A DNA stretch of 25,645 nucleotides from Hyella sp964606015 (GTDB taxonomy: Bacteria > Cyanobacteriota > Cyanobacteriia > Cyanobacteriales > Xenococcaceae): assembly GCA_964606015.1 (NCBI GenBank), contig CAZSEZ010000027.1:1-25645 (forward strand). The letters are read 5' to 3'. Of this stretch, positions 1-7,725 are shown one piece after another. Numbering within the stretch: position 1 is the stretch's first letter; the number at the start of each line of letters is the position of its first letter. Under the pieces are notes generated by a model. The model saw only the letters and a program-made list of their open reading frames with translations, had not been told where the DNA came from and searched no databases. A program made the position numbers and the translations under genes.

Positions 1-411
1 GGAAAAGTCTTCCTGTCTGAGTATTTCTAGCCAGATCAGCAAATTGCGATCGCACCCTAACTGCGTAATTTCGTGATTACAAAAATCAAAATCCAACCAA
101 CCACCAGTTGAAGCCGTAACCGCTATCCGAAAATCAAGCTTTTCGGATTGATCTGGTTGAGCAACCCAATCTTGATTATCAGCCAGTAAAGCCAAAATTT
201 GCTCAGCAGCAACCTCAGGAGTTATTCCCAGAATATGAGCCAAAGGAAATGCAATAGCACAGCGGTATCTGATTAAGTTTGATTCTTCTGGTTCAGAACA
301 CAGTAATGTCTTCTCGCCTAAAAAAGACTTTGGATTTTGCAAGCCAAAAGCTTTAGCCCAAGCAGCTTTTAAACTGGGACTTTTGACAATTGTAATTAAT
401 ATTTTTTTCAC
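1..411 (-). CDS. ArgRS-like (DALR-type) protein, partial, runs off left edge
   Basis: An open minus-strand frame of 137 codons continues past the window edge, so only the N-terminal part is visible. The segment IRYRCAIAFPLAHILG, then TPEVAAEQILALL and DFRIAVTASTGGWLDFDF, resembles the N-terminal additional domain of arginyl-tRNA synthetase (a helix with paired hydrophobics, then a strand ending in a Gly-rich turn). Cyanobacteria carry free-standing ArgRS-like proteins with a DALR anticodon-binding domain, and this is my best guess; the DALR part would lie outside the window. The chosen start is GTG at 411 with a GAG about 8 bases upstream. A TTG at 456, 12 bases after the stop of the upstream gene, is the other option. 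It probably shares a transcript with the methyltransferase upstream. A catalytic HIGH motif is not visible, so no synthetase activity is claimed. Confidence 0.5.
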   Translation of the reverse strand, partial: MKKILITIVKSPSLKAAWAKAFGLQNPKSFLGEKTLLCSEPEESNLIRYRCAIAFPLAHILGITPEVAAEQILALLADNQDWVAQPDQSEKLDFRIAVTASTGGWLDFDFCNHEITQLGCDRNLLIWLEILRQEDFS

Positions 412-467
412 CAGGCACTGCTCGAAAGCAACACCACTAGGACAGCTAATAATCAATCAACTAACTA

Positions 468-2519
468 CTAATTATCAACAGAGTAAGACAAAGTACAAGC
501 TAAACTATGGTCTCGAATTTCCAAGCGATGCTGTTCGAGATGTTTTTGCCATTGTTCTTGGCGACGAATCAGATCGCGATCGCGTAATAGTCCTAACTGA
601 GTCTCTGAGTTGACTAACTGCTGGAATTCCTCATAACGCTGGTATGAAGGAGCAACTAGGGCATCTTTATGATGCAATACCAAAGGATTAGGATGCTGAG
701 AAAGATCGTTGTAAAGGACACTCTGATTATTGAGATTAACCTCCATTGTGGTCTGTAAAGTTGGATGAGCAACCTGATCAAAATCGGGGTAGAACAGATA
801 ACTTACTTTCGGGCGATCGTAGTATAGCTTGATAATATTGGCATCTTTGAGACGACCATAAATCCTGCTGGCACAACCCTCATAGACTCGTAATAGAGCT
901 GGTAACTTACTCAGAGCACTCCGATGAATTGCGATCGCGCCTGGTAACTGCTTACCCACAGAACTATTACTACACAGATAAGCGACTTTTTTGAGGTCAC
1001 GGGCACTAGCTAATAGTAAATCGGCAACTTCACAAGCTTGTCGATAACCTGCTAAAAGTGCTTTGGTATCAGCTTTGATTTCTCCCGCGATCTTACGAAT
1101 ACTAGGACGACCTTTGAAATTTGCCAAAGCTAGATAGACCAGCAAATCCTGACGACGCTTCTCAACAATCTTTTCCCACTCCTCTTTGTCAGTCGCCTGG
1201 AGGATGAGCTTAAATGCTCTGCGATAAGTCTTAAATTCAGCTTTGAGAGCTGTTTCCTGCGGAAATTCATCCTTAACAGGAAATCTTCCTCTCCTGAGAT
1301 AGAAATCCATCAGAGGTAATAGCAAGTCTTTAGCAGCATCAAATGCAGGTACTTGTCGACGGATTGGAGGAAGCTTGAGCTTGGAAGAAAAATATGAGGC
1401 ACGGAAAACTTCAGCTTCTGGATATTCTTTAAACACCAAGAAAATCCCCAAACCTACTGGGACAGCATCAACATTCAGAATGCTATCTATGTATGCTTTT
1501 AGCTCATTTTGCTCATAATACTTATGGGAATTACGACATTTGGTGATCGTTCCATCAGCATAAGCTACCAGACCTTGTTTACGGTCTTCGACTAGAACTT
1601 GAGTCGCCACGATCAAAACCTTGTTAGTAAGCTCCCAAGCTTTAGCCAGCACTTGACGACGTTCGCTTAAGTCCTCGATGACTTCAATGACATAACCTAG
1701 ATTCACGATGTCCGCAGCGGCCAAGTCTGTATCTGATTCGTGATGAGGGTCCCAACCTTGACTTTGATAACCACGCGCACGCATCTCCTTGATATCCTGT
1801 CCATGGCCGCAACCATAGTCAAAAAAGCTACTCCCTGGCTTAAAGATGCCTAGCTCCAAGGCAATCTGTAAAGGATGAGATAGACCTTCGTGCTCTCTAG
1901 CTAGTTTGTGGCGATCAACTGGTAGCAGTTCGGGTTCATTATTTGGTGGATCGATTAGGCAAACAATACGATGCTCTTTGATACTCAGTTTGTGCTGGAT
2001 CAAAAGCTGTTGCCACTGCTTACTATTACCGAGATAACGAGGATTATCCAATAATCCTAGAGCTTCTTCTTGTTGAGTCAACCAAGCAAATTCTTGCGAT
2101 AGAGGGTGTCCAGAAGCAACAAAAGCTTCTTTGCGATGCAAAATTGGCGGATTTTCAGTTCTTTGATACTGACGCTTGACAACCTGCTGGGTAGCCAGAT
2201 TTACGATAATGCTTTTTTCGAGCTTAGGATGAGGGTCGCGCTCAAAGTTGCGATAAAACAAATAAGAAATTTGCGGTTTTTGCGTATCAAACTTAACCAG
2301 AGTAAATTCTTTGAGGGGTTCTGAAGATTGGCTAAGTTCAATTCCTTGGCGCTTTTGATAATGCCTGACGATTATCTCCCGACCAGCCTGCTCATGCTGC
2401 TGCAATATAGGTGCTAAAGAGTCCAAAGCAGAGCAATGAACATATAAAGCAGTGGGTAAAAGTTTGCCAATGTTACTATTTTGACACTCGTTAACTACTA
2501 AAGAAAAGTCCACTATCAT
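468..2519 (-). CDS. DNA phosphorothioation-associated putative methyltransferase with duplicated flanking domain
   Basis: A 683-residue protein. A class I SAM-dependent methyltransferase core is seen from about residue 205 to 365, with motif I FDYGCGHGQD at 233-242 and the acidic post-motif GWDPHHE at 255-261. A helical segment follows (about 395-505, with LVYLALANFKGRP). This matches the family known as DNA phosphorothioation-associated putative methyltransferase (TIGR04096-like). The target is not established and no dnd genes are in the window. Residues about 16-190 and 519-676 are clearly related to each other: GKLLPTALYVHCSAL against GKQLPGAIAIHRSAL, SYLFYRNF against SYLFYPDF, and HRKEAFVA against HHKDALVA. 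The catalytic core is therefore sandwiched between two copies of one domain. The start is ATG at 2519, with GTG at codon 3 as an alternative. The start codon overlaps that of the divergent plus-strand gene. Confidence 0.82.
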   Translation of the reverse strand: MIVDFSLVVNECQNSNIGKLLPTALYVHCSALDSLAPILQQHEQAGREIIVRHYQKRQGIELSQSSEPLKEFTLVKFDTQKPQISYLFYRNFERDPHPKLEKSIIVNLATQQVVKRQYQRTENPPILHRKEAFVASGHPLSQEFAWLTQQEEALGLLDNPRYLGNSKQWQQLLIQHKLSIKEHRIVCLIDPPNNEPELLPVDRHKLAREHEGLSHPLQIALELGIFKPGSSFFDYGCGHGQDIKEMRARGYQSQGWDPHHESDTDLAAADIVNLGYVIEVIEDLSERRQVLAKAWELTNKVLIVATQVLVEDRKQGLVAYADGTITKCRNSHKYYEQNELKAYIDSILNVDAVPVGLGIFLVFKEYPEAEVFRASYFSSKLKLPPIRRQVPAFDAAKDLLLPLMDFYLRRGRFPVKDEFPQETALKAEFKTYRRAFKLILQATDKEEWEKIVEKRRQDLLVYLALANFKGRPSIRKIAGEIKADTKALLAGYRQACEVADLLLASARDLKKVAYLCSNSSVGKQLPGAIAIHRSALSKLPALLRVYEGCASRIYGRLKDANIIKLYYDRPKVSYLFYPDFDQVAHPTLQTTMEVNLNNQSVLYNDLSQHPNPLVLHHKDALVAPSYQRYEEFQQLVNSETQLGLLRDRDLIRRQEQWQKHLEQHRLEIRDHSLACTLSYSVDN

Positions 2520-3282
2520 GCCCTACCATATCGGTTTTAGTCGTGCCGACTTAGGAAATAACCCACCACGTACTGCCTTATTATCAGGAGAACCAGAGCG
2601 ATCGCGACACATTGCTAACACTTATTTAGAAAACGTAAAGTTATTGTCACAATATAGAGGTTTAAATAGTTATCTCGGTAATTTGCCCAACGGAAAACCC
2701 CTATTAATAGCTACCAGTGGCATGGGAGCACCTTCTACCAGCATCGTGGTTAATGAGTTGGCTCAAGTAGGGATTCAAAAAATCATTCGGATTGGAACTT
2801 GCGGTTCGATTCAGCCTTTGGTCAAGGTAGGGAGTGTAGTGATTTCCCAGGCTGCTTTATGTAGACAAGGGGCAGCCCTAGACATTGCTCCAGTAGAATA
2901 TCCTGCTGTAGCTGATCCCTTTGTGACTGTGGCTTTGGCAGAGCAAGCCCAACAGCTCAACTATGAGTGCCATGTAGGGATTACAGCTTCGGTAGACACT
3001 TTCTATGAAGGACAAGTCCGAACCGAGTCTTCAGTTAATTCCCACTTACAACCTTGGCTAGTCGGCACCATCGAAAATTATCGCCAGCTTAAAATTCTTA
3101 ATTATGAAATGGAGTCAGGAACTTTATTCAAGCTTGGTTCAGTTTACGGCTTAAAAATAGGTTGCATTTGTGCAGTTGTCGCCCAAAGAGATCAAGCAGA
3201 AGCTATTTTAATTGAGCAAAAACAAACCGCTGTAACTAGAGCAATTGAAATCGCGATCGCAACTGTTACCAACCTAGCTTAA
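2518..3282 (+). CDS. udp: nucleoside (uridine-type) phosphorylase
   Basis: A 254-residue member of the PNP/UDP phosphorylase family, which splits nucleosides with phosphate to a free base and (deoxy)ribose-1-phosphate for salvage in the cytosol. Visible family landmarks are the phosphate-binding SGEPERS near residue 24, the Gly-rich ATSGMGAPSTS at about 65, RIGTCGS at about 92 and the nucleoside-binding EMESGTLFKLG at about 197, where uridine phosphorylases have EMESATLF. The length fits bacterial Udp. Base specificity cannot be read with certainty, so purine or methylthioadenosine use is possible. The ATG at 2518 shares the tetranucleotide CATG with the divergent methyltransferase start, so its promoter must lie inside that gene. 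The exonuclease gene follows after 50 bases. Confidence 0.8.
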   Translation: MPYHIGFSRADLGNNPPRTALLSGEPERSRHIANTYLENVKLLSQYRGLNSYLGNLPNGKPLLIATSGMGAPSTSIVVNELAQVGIQKIIRIGTCGSIQPLVKVGSVVISQAALCRQGAALDIAPVEYPAVADPFVTVALAEQAQQLNYECHVGITASVDTFYEGQVRTESSVNSHLQPWLVGTIENYRQLKILNYEMESGTLFKLGSVYGLKIGCICAVVAQRDQAEAILIEQKQTAVTRAIEIAIATVTNLA

Positions 3283-3332
3283 GTATTCACTGGACAATCA
3301 TTCCACAAGGCCAAATTCACAGGTTAAAAGTA

Positions 3333-3905
3333 TTGCTAAATCTGAAAATATACGATTATTTTTTGGTTATCGACCTCGAAGCCACCTGTAGCGATCGCAA
3401 AGAAATACCTCGTCATGAGATAGAAACAATTGAGATTGGTGCAGTAATGGTCGAGTCGATTAGTTTACGGCCTGTAGCAGAGTGGCAGACTTTTATCCAA
3501 CCAGTCCGTCATCCAGAATTAACCCAGTATTGCCAAGATCTGACTTCGATCACTCAGCAACAAGTCAATCAAGCCCCTGGCTATCCTGAAGCTATCAGCT
3601 TATTCCAGCAATGGTTAGCCAACTACGATAACTATATTTTTGGTTCGTGGGGCAACTTTGATCGCAAACAACTCGTTAAAGACAGTAAATATCACAATTT
3701 GCCTTATCCACTGGAGTGCAATCATATCAACTGCAAAAAACTCTTTGCTCAAAATCAAGGTATCCATCGCAACTGTGGAATGAAACAAGCACTGGAGATA
3801 GCAGAAATTGAGTTAACAGGAACCCATCACCGAGGCATCGATGATGCGAGGAATCTTGCTAAGTTACTACCCTATATTTTGGGTCGACAAGAATTAATTT
3901 TCTAG
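3333..3905 (+). CDS. DEDDh 3'-5' exonuclease (ERI-1/KapD-like)
   Basis: A 190-residue single-domain exonuclease of the DnaQ-like superfamily, related to ERI-1/KapD proteins that trim RNA or DNA 3' ends with two metal ions. The four acidic residues and general-base His are visible: VIDLEAT near the N-terminus (D and E), GSWGNFDRKQL in the middle (D), and HHRGIDDARN near the C-terminus (H and D). No ATG is available; the TTG at 3333 has AGG at 3321-3323 as a possible ribosome binding site and leaves only a few residues before the first strand, as expected for the family. It probably shares a transcript with the phosphorylase. Its TAG stop directly abuts the stop of the convergent P450 gene with no spacer. 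The natural substrate is unknown. Confidence 0.82.
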   Translation: MLNLKIYDYFLVIDLEATCSDRKEIPRHEIETIEIGAVMVESISLRPVAEWQTFIQPVRHPELTQYCQDLTSITQQQVNQAPGYPEAISLFQQWLANYDNYIFGSWGNFDRKQLVKDSKYHNLPYPLECNHINCKKLFAQNQGIHRNCGMKQALEIAEIELTGTHHRGIDDARNLAKLLPYILGRQELIF

Positions 3906-5255
3906 TTAACGTTTACCTTTGAAGATCATCTTGACTCCTGTAGCGGGAGCCAAGGTGACACCACGACGAGCGGGCTTTTCTGGTTCGTTGCTAGCTAACT
4001 TGAGGTCATAGTTATTGAGGATAGTTGCGATCGCAATTTTCATCTCAAATTGAGCCAAAGCCTCCCCAATACAACGACGAGAACCACCACCAAAAGTCAC
4101 AAACTCATAAGGGGAAAACTGACGTTCCAAAAATCTTTCAGGCTTGAATTGCTTATGATCTGGATAAATGTCCTCTCTTTGATGAGCCAAATAAATACAG
4201 CCCAATAAAATTGTGTTTTCGGGAACGCGATAACCATAAAGCTCTTCTTCGCTACAGGCCACGCGAGGAAAAGTCAGCATTGCCACTGGATAAATCCGAA
4301 AGGTTTCTTTGACTACTGCATTCAAATAAGGCAGCTTGACAATTTCCATTGGGTCAGGATTTTCACCCAAAGTTGCGATTTCAGCTAAGAGTTTGCGTTT
4401 GACTTCTGGTAAATGATGAATCCAATAGATCGCCCATGCCATCGAAGTAGCAGTTGTCTCATGCCCCGCAAACATCAACAACATCAGCTCGTCTCTTAAT
4501 TCTTGGTCACTGAGAGAATTACCCTCTTCATCAGTGGCAGAGATTAAAAGAGATAAAATATCTGTCCTCGTTGGGTCGGGATTAGCCCGACGAAAAGCAA
4601 TTTCTTCATAGATCGCTTGATCTAGCTTTTGTTGCTGGCGTAAAAATCTGCCCCAAGGACTCAACGCACCCCAATCTTTTTGCAACCACTGAAAAAATAA
4701 TAAAGTTGAATTGAGCGGTGAGCTAAAAACATCAGCAATCTCGGTCATTCGCTCCCGTAGAGTTTGGACTCTAGGAGTATTTCCCAAACCATAAACCGCT
4801 TCCAAGATGACTTTAAGAGAGATATCTTGAGTCAAGGCTCTGGCCGTAAAGTTTTCTCCAAGAGCTAGATTATCAAAAACTTTCGTCGTGAGATCCGCAA
4901 TTAAAGTGCCATAGGTTTGCATTCTCTCGCCATGAAACGGGGGCAAAAGCAACTTACGTCTTTTTTGGTGGCGATCGCCACTAATCAAAACAAGAGAATT
5001 TTCTCCCACTAAAGGACGAAGCAACCCGTTCTCTCTCCCCAGGGCTGGAAAGCGTTGGCGGTCTTTGCTCAAAAGCTCTTTGATCGCTTCGGGATGATTG
5101 ACAAAAACTAAGTTCCCGCCAAAACCAATGACCTCTGCTGCAAATAAATCTGGATCGTCAGCTACGGCATTTTCCATGTAGCCAACAGGATCAGCAATCC
5201 ACTGTAATCTTTGGAAAAAAGGTCTTTGTTTTACTTTGGGGATGGTACGCGCCAT
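3906..5255 (-). CDS. cytochrome P450, CYP110-like
   Basis: A 449-residue haem monooxygenase. The I-helix oxygen-activation motif AGHETT is at 263-268, the K-helix ETFR at 317-320, PERF at 372-375, and the haem loop FGGGSRRC at 388-395 with C395 as the axial thiolate. The N-terminal sequence QWIADPVGYMENA is typical of the cyanobacterial CYP110 group, which is generally linked to oxidation of fatty acids or terpenes. No N-terminal membrane anchor is evident, so it should be soluble and need a separate ferredoxin and reductase. No terpene cyclase is adjacent, so the substrate is open. The start at 5255 is preceded by AGGAG in the minus direction, within the upstream TCTTAGGAGTGGG stretch region read on plus. 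It converges on the exonuclease with abutting stops. Confidence 0.88.
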   Translation of the reverse strand: MARTIPKVKQRPFFQRLQWIADPVGYMENAVADDPDLFAAEVIGFGGNLVFVNHPEAIKELLSKDRQRFPALGRENGLLRPLVGENSLVLISGDRHQKRRKLLLPPFHGERMQTYGTLIADLTTKVFDNLALGENFTARALTQDISLKVILEAVYGLGNTPRVQTLRERMTEIADVFSSPLNSTLLFFQWLQKDWGALSPWGRFLRQQQKLDQAIYEEIAFRRANPDPTRTDILSLLISATDEEGNSLSDQELRDELMLLMFAGHETTATSMAWAIYWIHHLPEVKRKLLAEIATLGENPDPMEIVKLPYLNAVVKETFRIYPVAMLTFPRVACSEEELYGYRVPENTILLGCIYLAHQREDIYPDHKQFKPERFLERQFSPYEFVTFGGGSRRCIGEALAQFEMKIAIATILNNYDLKLASNEPEKPARRGVTLAPATGVKMIFKGKR

Positions 5256-5288
5256 TTTTATTCTTAGGAGTGGGAGGATTCTCGATCT

Positions 5289-5468
5289 TTATCTTAAAAC
5301 TTTTGACATAGTTATTACTGGAAAGAAGCTCGGGATTCGGGGAGAGCAAGCTTCTCGGTGAATAGTACGACGGTCAGTAGCCTGTTTACTTTGATTAGAA
5401 GCATGAACTAATAAAGGAGACATCATCAAGATATCTCCTCGACCCAAAAAGCAAACCTTAGCTATTTT
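5289..5468 (-). pseudogene. phytanoyl-CoA dioxygenase (PhyH) C-terminal remnant
   Basis: A stop-free minus frame of about 60 codons contains GRGDILMMSPLLVHAS followed by DRRTIHREA. In Fe(II)/2-oxoglutarate dioxygenases of the PhyH family, the C-terminal core has a Gly-Asp turn, a distal iron-binding His in LLxHAS, and the 2-oxoglutarate-binding Arg in RRxIH. The N-terminal part carrying the HxD iron ligands is missing: an in-frame TAG lies just upstream at 5469-5471. Downstream of RRTIHRE the frame runs into a hairpin repeat and unrelated residues. I read this as the decayed tail of a former dioxygenase gene. It lies between the P450 and dedA genes. Confidence 0.7.
5325..5354. repeat. hairpin-forming repeat at the end of the PhyH remnant
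   Basis: The arms GAAGCTCG (5325-5332) and CAAGCTTC (5347-5354) form a stem with one mismatch around a 14-base loop. The 14-base string GGGAGAGCAAGCTT (5340-5353) occurs again at 17326-17339 upstream of dnaK, where it is part of a perfect palindrome. This suggests a small interspersed repeat family. It is not a convincing terminator because no T run follows on either strand. Confidence 0.4.
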
Positions 5469-5478
5469 CTAAATTAGA

Positions 5479-6099
5479 TTAACTAAACTTGCTTCTACCG
5501 TAATCAATAATCCTTGGTAACGCCAAAGATAATGCCACTATCAACAATGCCAAAATTCCTGCTTCAGCTACCCAGTCAATAATCTGCTCTAAAGCAACAA
5601 CTTTGCCCAAGAAAAAAGATAAGCTCACAATAATAGTCGCCCAAACTGTTGCCCCACCAATGTTGTAGAGGAGAAACTTTTGGTAAGGCATTTGGGTAAT
5701 TCCTGCCAAAGGCCCTGCGAAAATCCTTAATACAGTGATAAAGCGACCAAAAAACACGGCTAAAGCAGCATTCTGAGCGTATTTATCTTTGGCAGCAGCC
5801 AATTTTTCTTCTTCGAGGCGAAATACTTTGCTAACAGCAAGTAAAAATTGCCAACCTTTAGTCTTGCCGATCCAATAACCAAAACTATCTCCTAAAACTG
5901 CCCCTGCGATCGCAGAAGCTAAAACAGCCCAGTACTTAAGTTCACCACTACCTGACAAAAAACCGCCCACAATAGTAATGGTTTCTCCAGGTAAGGGAAT
6001 CCCTGTATTTTCGATCGCTATGCCGAAAAATATCGCCCAATAACCATAATGGCGGGCGATCTCTTGCACATTTTCTAAGGACAACAATTCTACTGACAT
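5479..6099 (-). CDS. DedA family membrane protein
   Basis: A member of the DedA (VTT/SNARE-associated) family, whose bacterial members act in undecaprenyl-phosphate or phospholipid translocation and envelope homeostasis. Family signatures are an N-terminal ENTGIPLPGET re-entrant segment, GDSFGYWIGKTKG, and FFGRFITVLRIFAGPLAG followed by MPYQKFLLYNIGGATVWA. At least four hydrophobic segments are present, ending in a C-terminal helix. I prefer ATG at 6099 (206 residues); a TTG two codons upstream at 6105 is possible. A GGAGGGG lies about 20 bases upstream, farther than ideal. Substrate and orientation cannot be read from the sequence. Confidence 0.85.
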   Translation of the reverse strand: MSVELLSLENVQEIARHYGYWAIFFGIAIENTGIPLPGETITIVGGFLSGSGELKYWAVLASAIAGAVLGDSFGYWIGKTKGWQFLLAVSKVFRLEEEKLAAAKDKYAQNAALAVFFGRFITVLRIFAGPLAGITQMPYQKFLLYNIGGATVWATIIVSLSFFLGKVVALEQIIDWVAEAGILALLIVALSLALPRIIDYGRSKFS

Positions 6100-6189
6100 T
6101 AACAATCGTTACAAAGCTTTACCCCTCCACATCTTGACGCGAACTAGGCTTGAGTGTCAACAAAAAGAGATAAAGGAAAAAAGGAAAGT

Positions 6190-6399
6190 CTATTTTTCGA
6201 TAACTTCGAGATATTTGCTATCTAATAAAAAGGAGCCAACTGCAAATTTGATACCCCAGTAACCTCCTGGACGGCGGTCTATAACCACTCCAAGATCTCC
6301 AATATTCAAAGTGTCTGGAGGTCTGAGCATAGGCATAGGGTCGGCAGTCTTGATAAATGAGGGTAACGCGATTATGGTTACGGTATCTCCTACTTTCAT
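6190..6399 (-). CDS. sipA: regulatory protein SipA (NblS-interacting, DUF3148)
   Basis: A 69-residue small basic protein with the diagnostic ADPMPMLRPPD and VIDRRPGGYWGIKFAVGSFL segments of the cyanobacterial SipA/DUF3148 family. SipA has an SH3-like fold and binds the histidine kinase NblS, stimulating its activity in the high-light and nutrient-stress response. The length is typical of the family. The ATG at 6399 lies only 44 bases from the divergent PAP/fibrillin start, so both promoters must share that gap or overlap the coding regions. A shared light-stress role for the two neighbours is plausible but inferred. Confidence 0.88.
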   Translation of the reverse strand: MKVGDTVTIIALPSFIKTADPMPMLRPPDTLNIGDLGVVIDRRPGGYWGIKFAVGSFLLDSKYLEVIEK

Positions 6400-6443
6400 A
6401 CGTTTGTTTTTCGCTGTTTATTAAAAAATTGATTCTGAGAATT

Positions 6444-7043
6444 ATGACAAACACTGAACTCAAAACCAAGTTATTTAGTCAAATTATCGCGATCGGCAAA
6501 GAAAAAGCCTTGTTTCCTCTCGCAGATTCAGAAATCGATGCAACTATTAAACAATTAGAGAAGTCTAATCCTACCAAACAGCCCTTAGATAATTCTCAGA
6601 AAGAACTACTTATAGGAGATTGGGAATTGGTTTACGCTTCTAACGGAACAGTGGTTACTAGACCACTCGCAGAAGCAACTATTGTCTTGGGTTCGGCTCT
6701 CAAACTTAACAAAATCTGGCAAACTCTTGCGATCTCAGGCGATCGACTTACTACTAGCAATCAGGCTTTGATCGAACTCCCTTTAATTGGAGAGATTTAC
6801 AGCAGTGCAGATGGCACATGGCAACCAGAATCAGATCTTAAATCTGCCCAGGTGAGTTTCTCGGCATTTTCTCTCCAGGCAAAAAATCTGTTTTATCAAC
6901 CTTGGACTTTACCCAAACTAGAGATTCCCGTTTTGGAACAGTTACAAAGTTCGGCTCTTTGGATTACTTCTTATTTGGATGAAGATACCAGGATTGGTCA
7001 AGGAGCAACGGGAAATTTATTTGTGTTTAAGCGTATTCCTTAA
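6444..7043 (+). CDS. PAP/fibrillin family protein
   Basis: A 199-residue protein of the PAP/fibrillin (plastoglobulin, lipocalin-like) family, found in cyanobacteria and plastids and associated with lipid bodies and thylakoid photoprotection. Visible features are an N-terminal helix ending in LEKSNPTKQPL, then GDWELVYASNGTVVTRP (the conserved WxLxYxS/T strand), repeated short strands, and the C-terminal GNLFVFKR closing strand. I chose ATG 6444 because the residues upstream of it are hydrophobic and overlap the sipA region, while GAGA stands 5-8 bases before this ATG. The gene is divergent from sipA. The ligand is unknown. Confidence 0.85.
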   Translation: MTNTELKTKLFSQIIAIGKEKALFPLADSEIDATIKQLEKSNPTKQPLDNSQKELLIGDWELVYASNGTVVTRPLAEATIVLGSALKLNKIWQTLAISGDRLTTSNQALIELPLIGEIYSSADGTWQPESDLKSAQVSFSAFSLQAKNLFYQPWTLPKLEIPVLEQLQSSALWITSYLDEDTRIGQGATGNLFVFKRIP

Positions 7044-7128
7044 AATGTTTTGTAAGACTCTCTTTAAAGTATTTCAGTCTAAAATTCTAATTAATAACTA
7101 CATTTGACATCCATGCTGGTTAACATAA

Positions 7129-7692
7129 AAGCGATCAAGTGACAATCCCGATACCAAGTTTGAAACAACCAAAGAAGGAAAACTGATTATCATGTCGCCA
7201 ACGGAAGGATCAACAGGAAAAAAAAATTCTAGTTTGCTAGCTCAAGTTTGAGTCTGGAATAATAGAACTCAAAAAGGAGAAGTCTTTGATTCATCAACAG
7301 GATTTAGACTAGCAAATGGATCTGTACGATCTCCTGATGTTAGTTGGATTAAGCTAAGTCGCTGGAATCAATTAACTCAAGAGCAGCAAGCTAAATTTGT
7401 CCCAATCGATCCTGACTTTAAGCGCGAGATTCGCGGAACTTGAGTCCGCTTGAAGAATCGCGCTGTTGTAATTGAGTTGCGTTCCTCTACTGATAAGCTT
7501 GATACCTTGCAACAGAAAATGCAGGAGTATATGGATTGCGGTGTCAAATTGGGATGGTTAATTAATCCTCAAGATAAACAAGTTGAGATTTATCTGCAAA
7601 AACAAAACAAAGAAATCTTGAATGCTCCCATCATCCTATCAGGGGAAGAGATTTTACCTGGACTGACAATAGACTTAAAAAACATTATTTAG
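7129..7692 (+). pseudogene. Uma2 family (DUF820) protein, pseudogene
   Basis: One reading frame gives an almost complete Uma2-family protein (restriction-endonuclease-like fold, common in many copies in cyanobacteria). It runs from DNPDTKFETTKEGKLIIMSP through GEVFDSSTGFRLANG and RSPDVSWIKLSRWN to VVIELRSS, GWLINPQDKQVEIY and a normal C-terminus. It is broken three ways: the N-terminus is missing behind a TAA at 7126-7128; codon 7249-7251 is TGA where a Trp is expected in QVWVWN; and a 45-base palindromic insertion at 7420-7464 adds an in-frame TGA at 7441. The C-terminal half alone (7450-7692) remains open but lacks the acidic residues of the first half, so it is unlikely to act independently. 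Confidence 0.85.
7420..7464. repeat. 45-bp palindromic element inserted in Uma2 pseudogene
   Basis: The 45 bases separate FVPIDPDF from VVIELRSS, two segments that are contiguous in Uma2 proteins. The element is an imperfect inverted repeat: AGCGCGA and GCGGA in the left arm pair with TCCGC and TCGCGCT in the right arm around an ACTTGAG centre. Its length is a multiple of three, so the downstream frame is kept, but it carries a TGA. It resembles the small dispersed palindromes known in cyanobacteria. No second copy is apparent in this window. Confidence 0.65.
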
Positions 7693-7725
7693 TTCATTGT
7701 TGCTACAGCTCTAATAAAATCTCAA

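Noticed and set aside
383..613. Plus-strand open frame over the ArgRS-like and methyltransferase junction
   Set aside because: It is antisense to two better supported minus-strand genes and has no recognisable protein features.
7450..7692. Free-standing 80-residue protein
   Set aside because: It is the C-terminal part of the Uma2 pseudogene, and its apparent start lies in the inserted palindrome.
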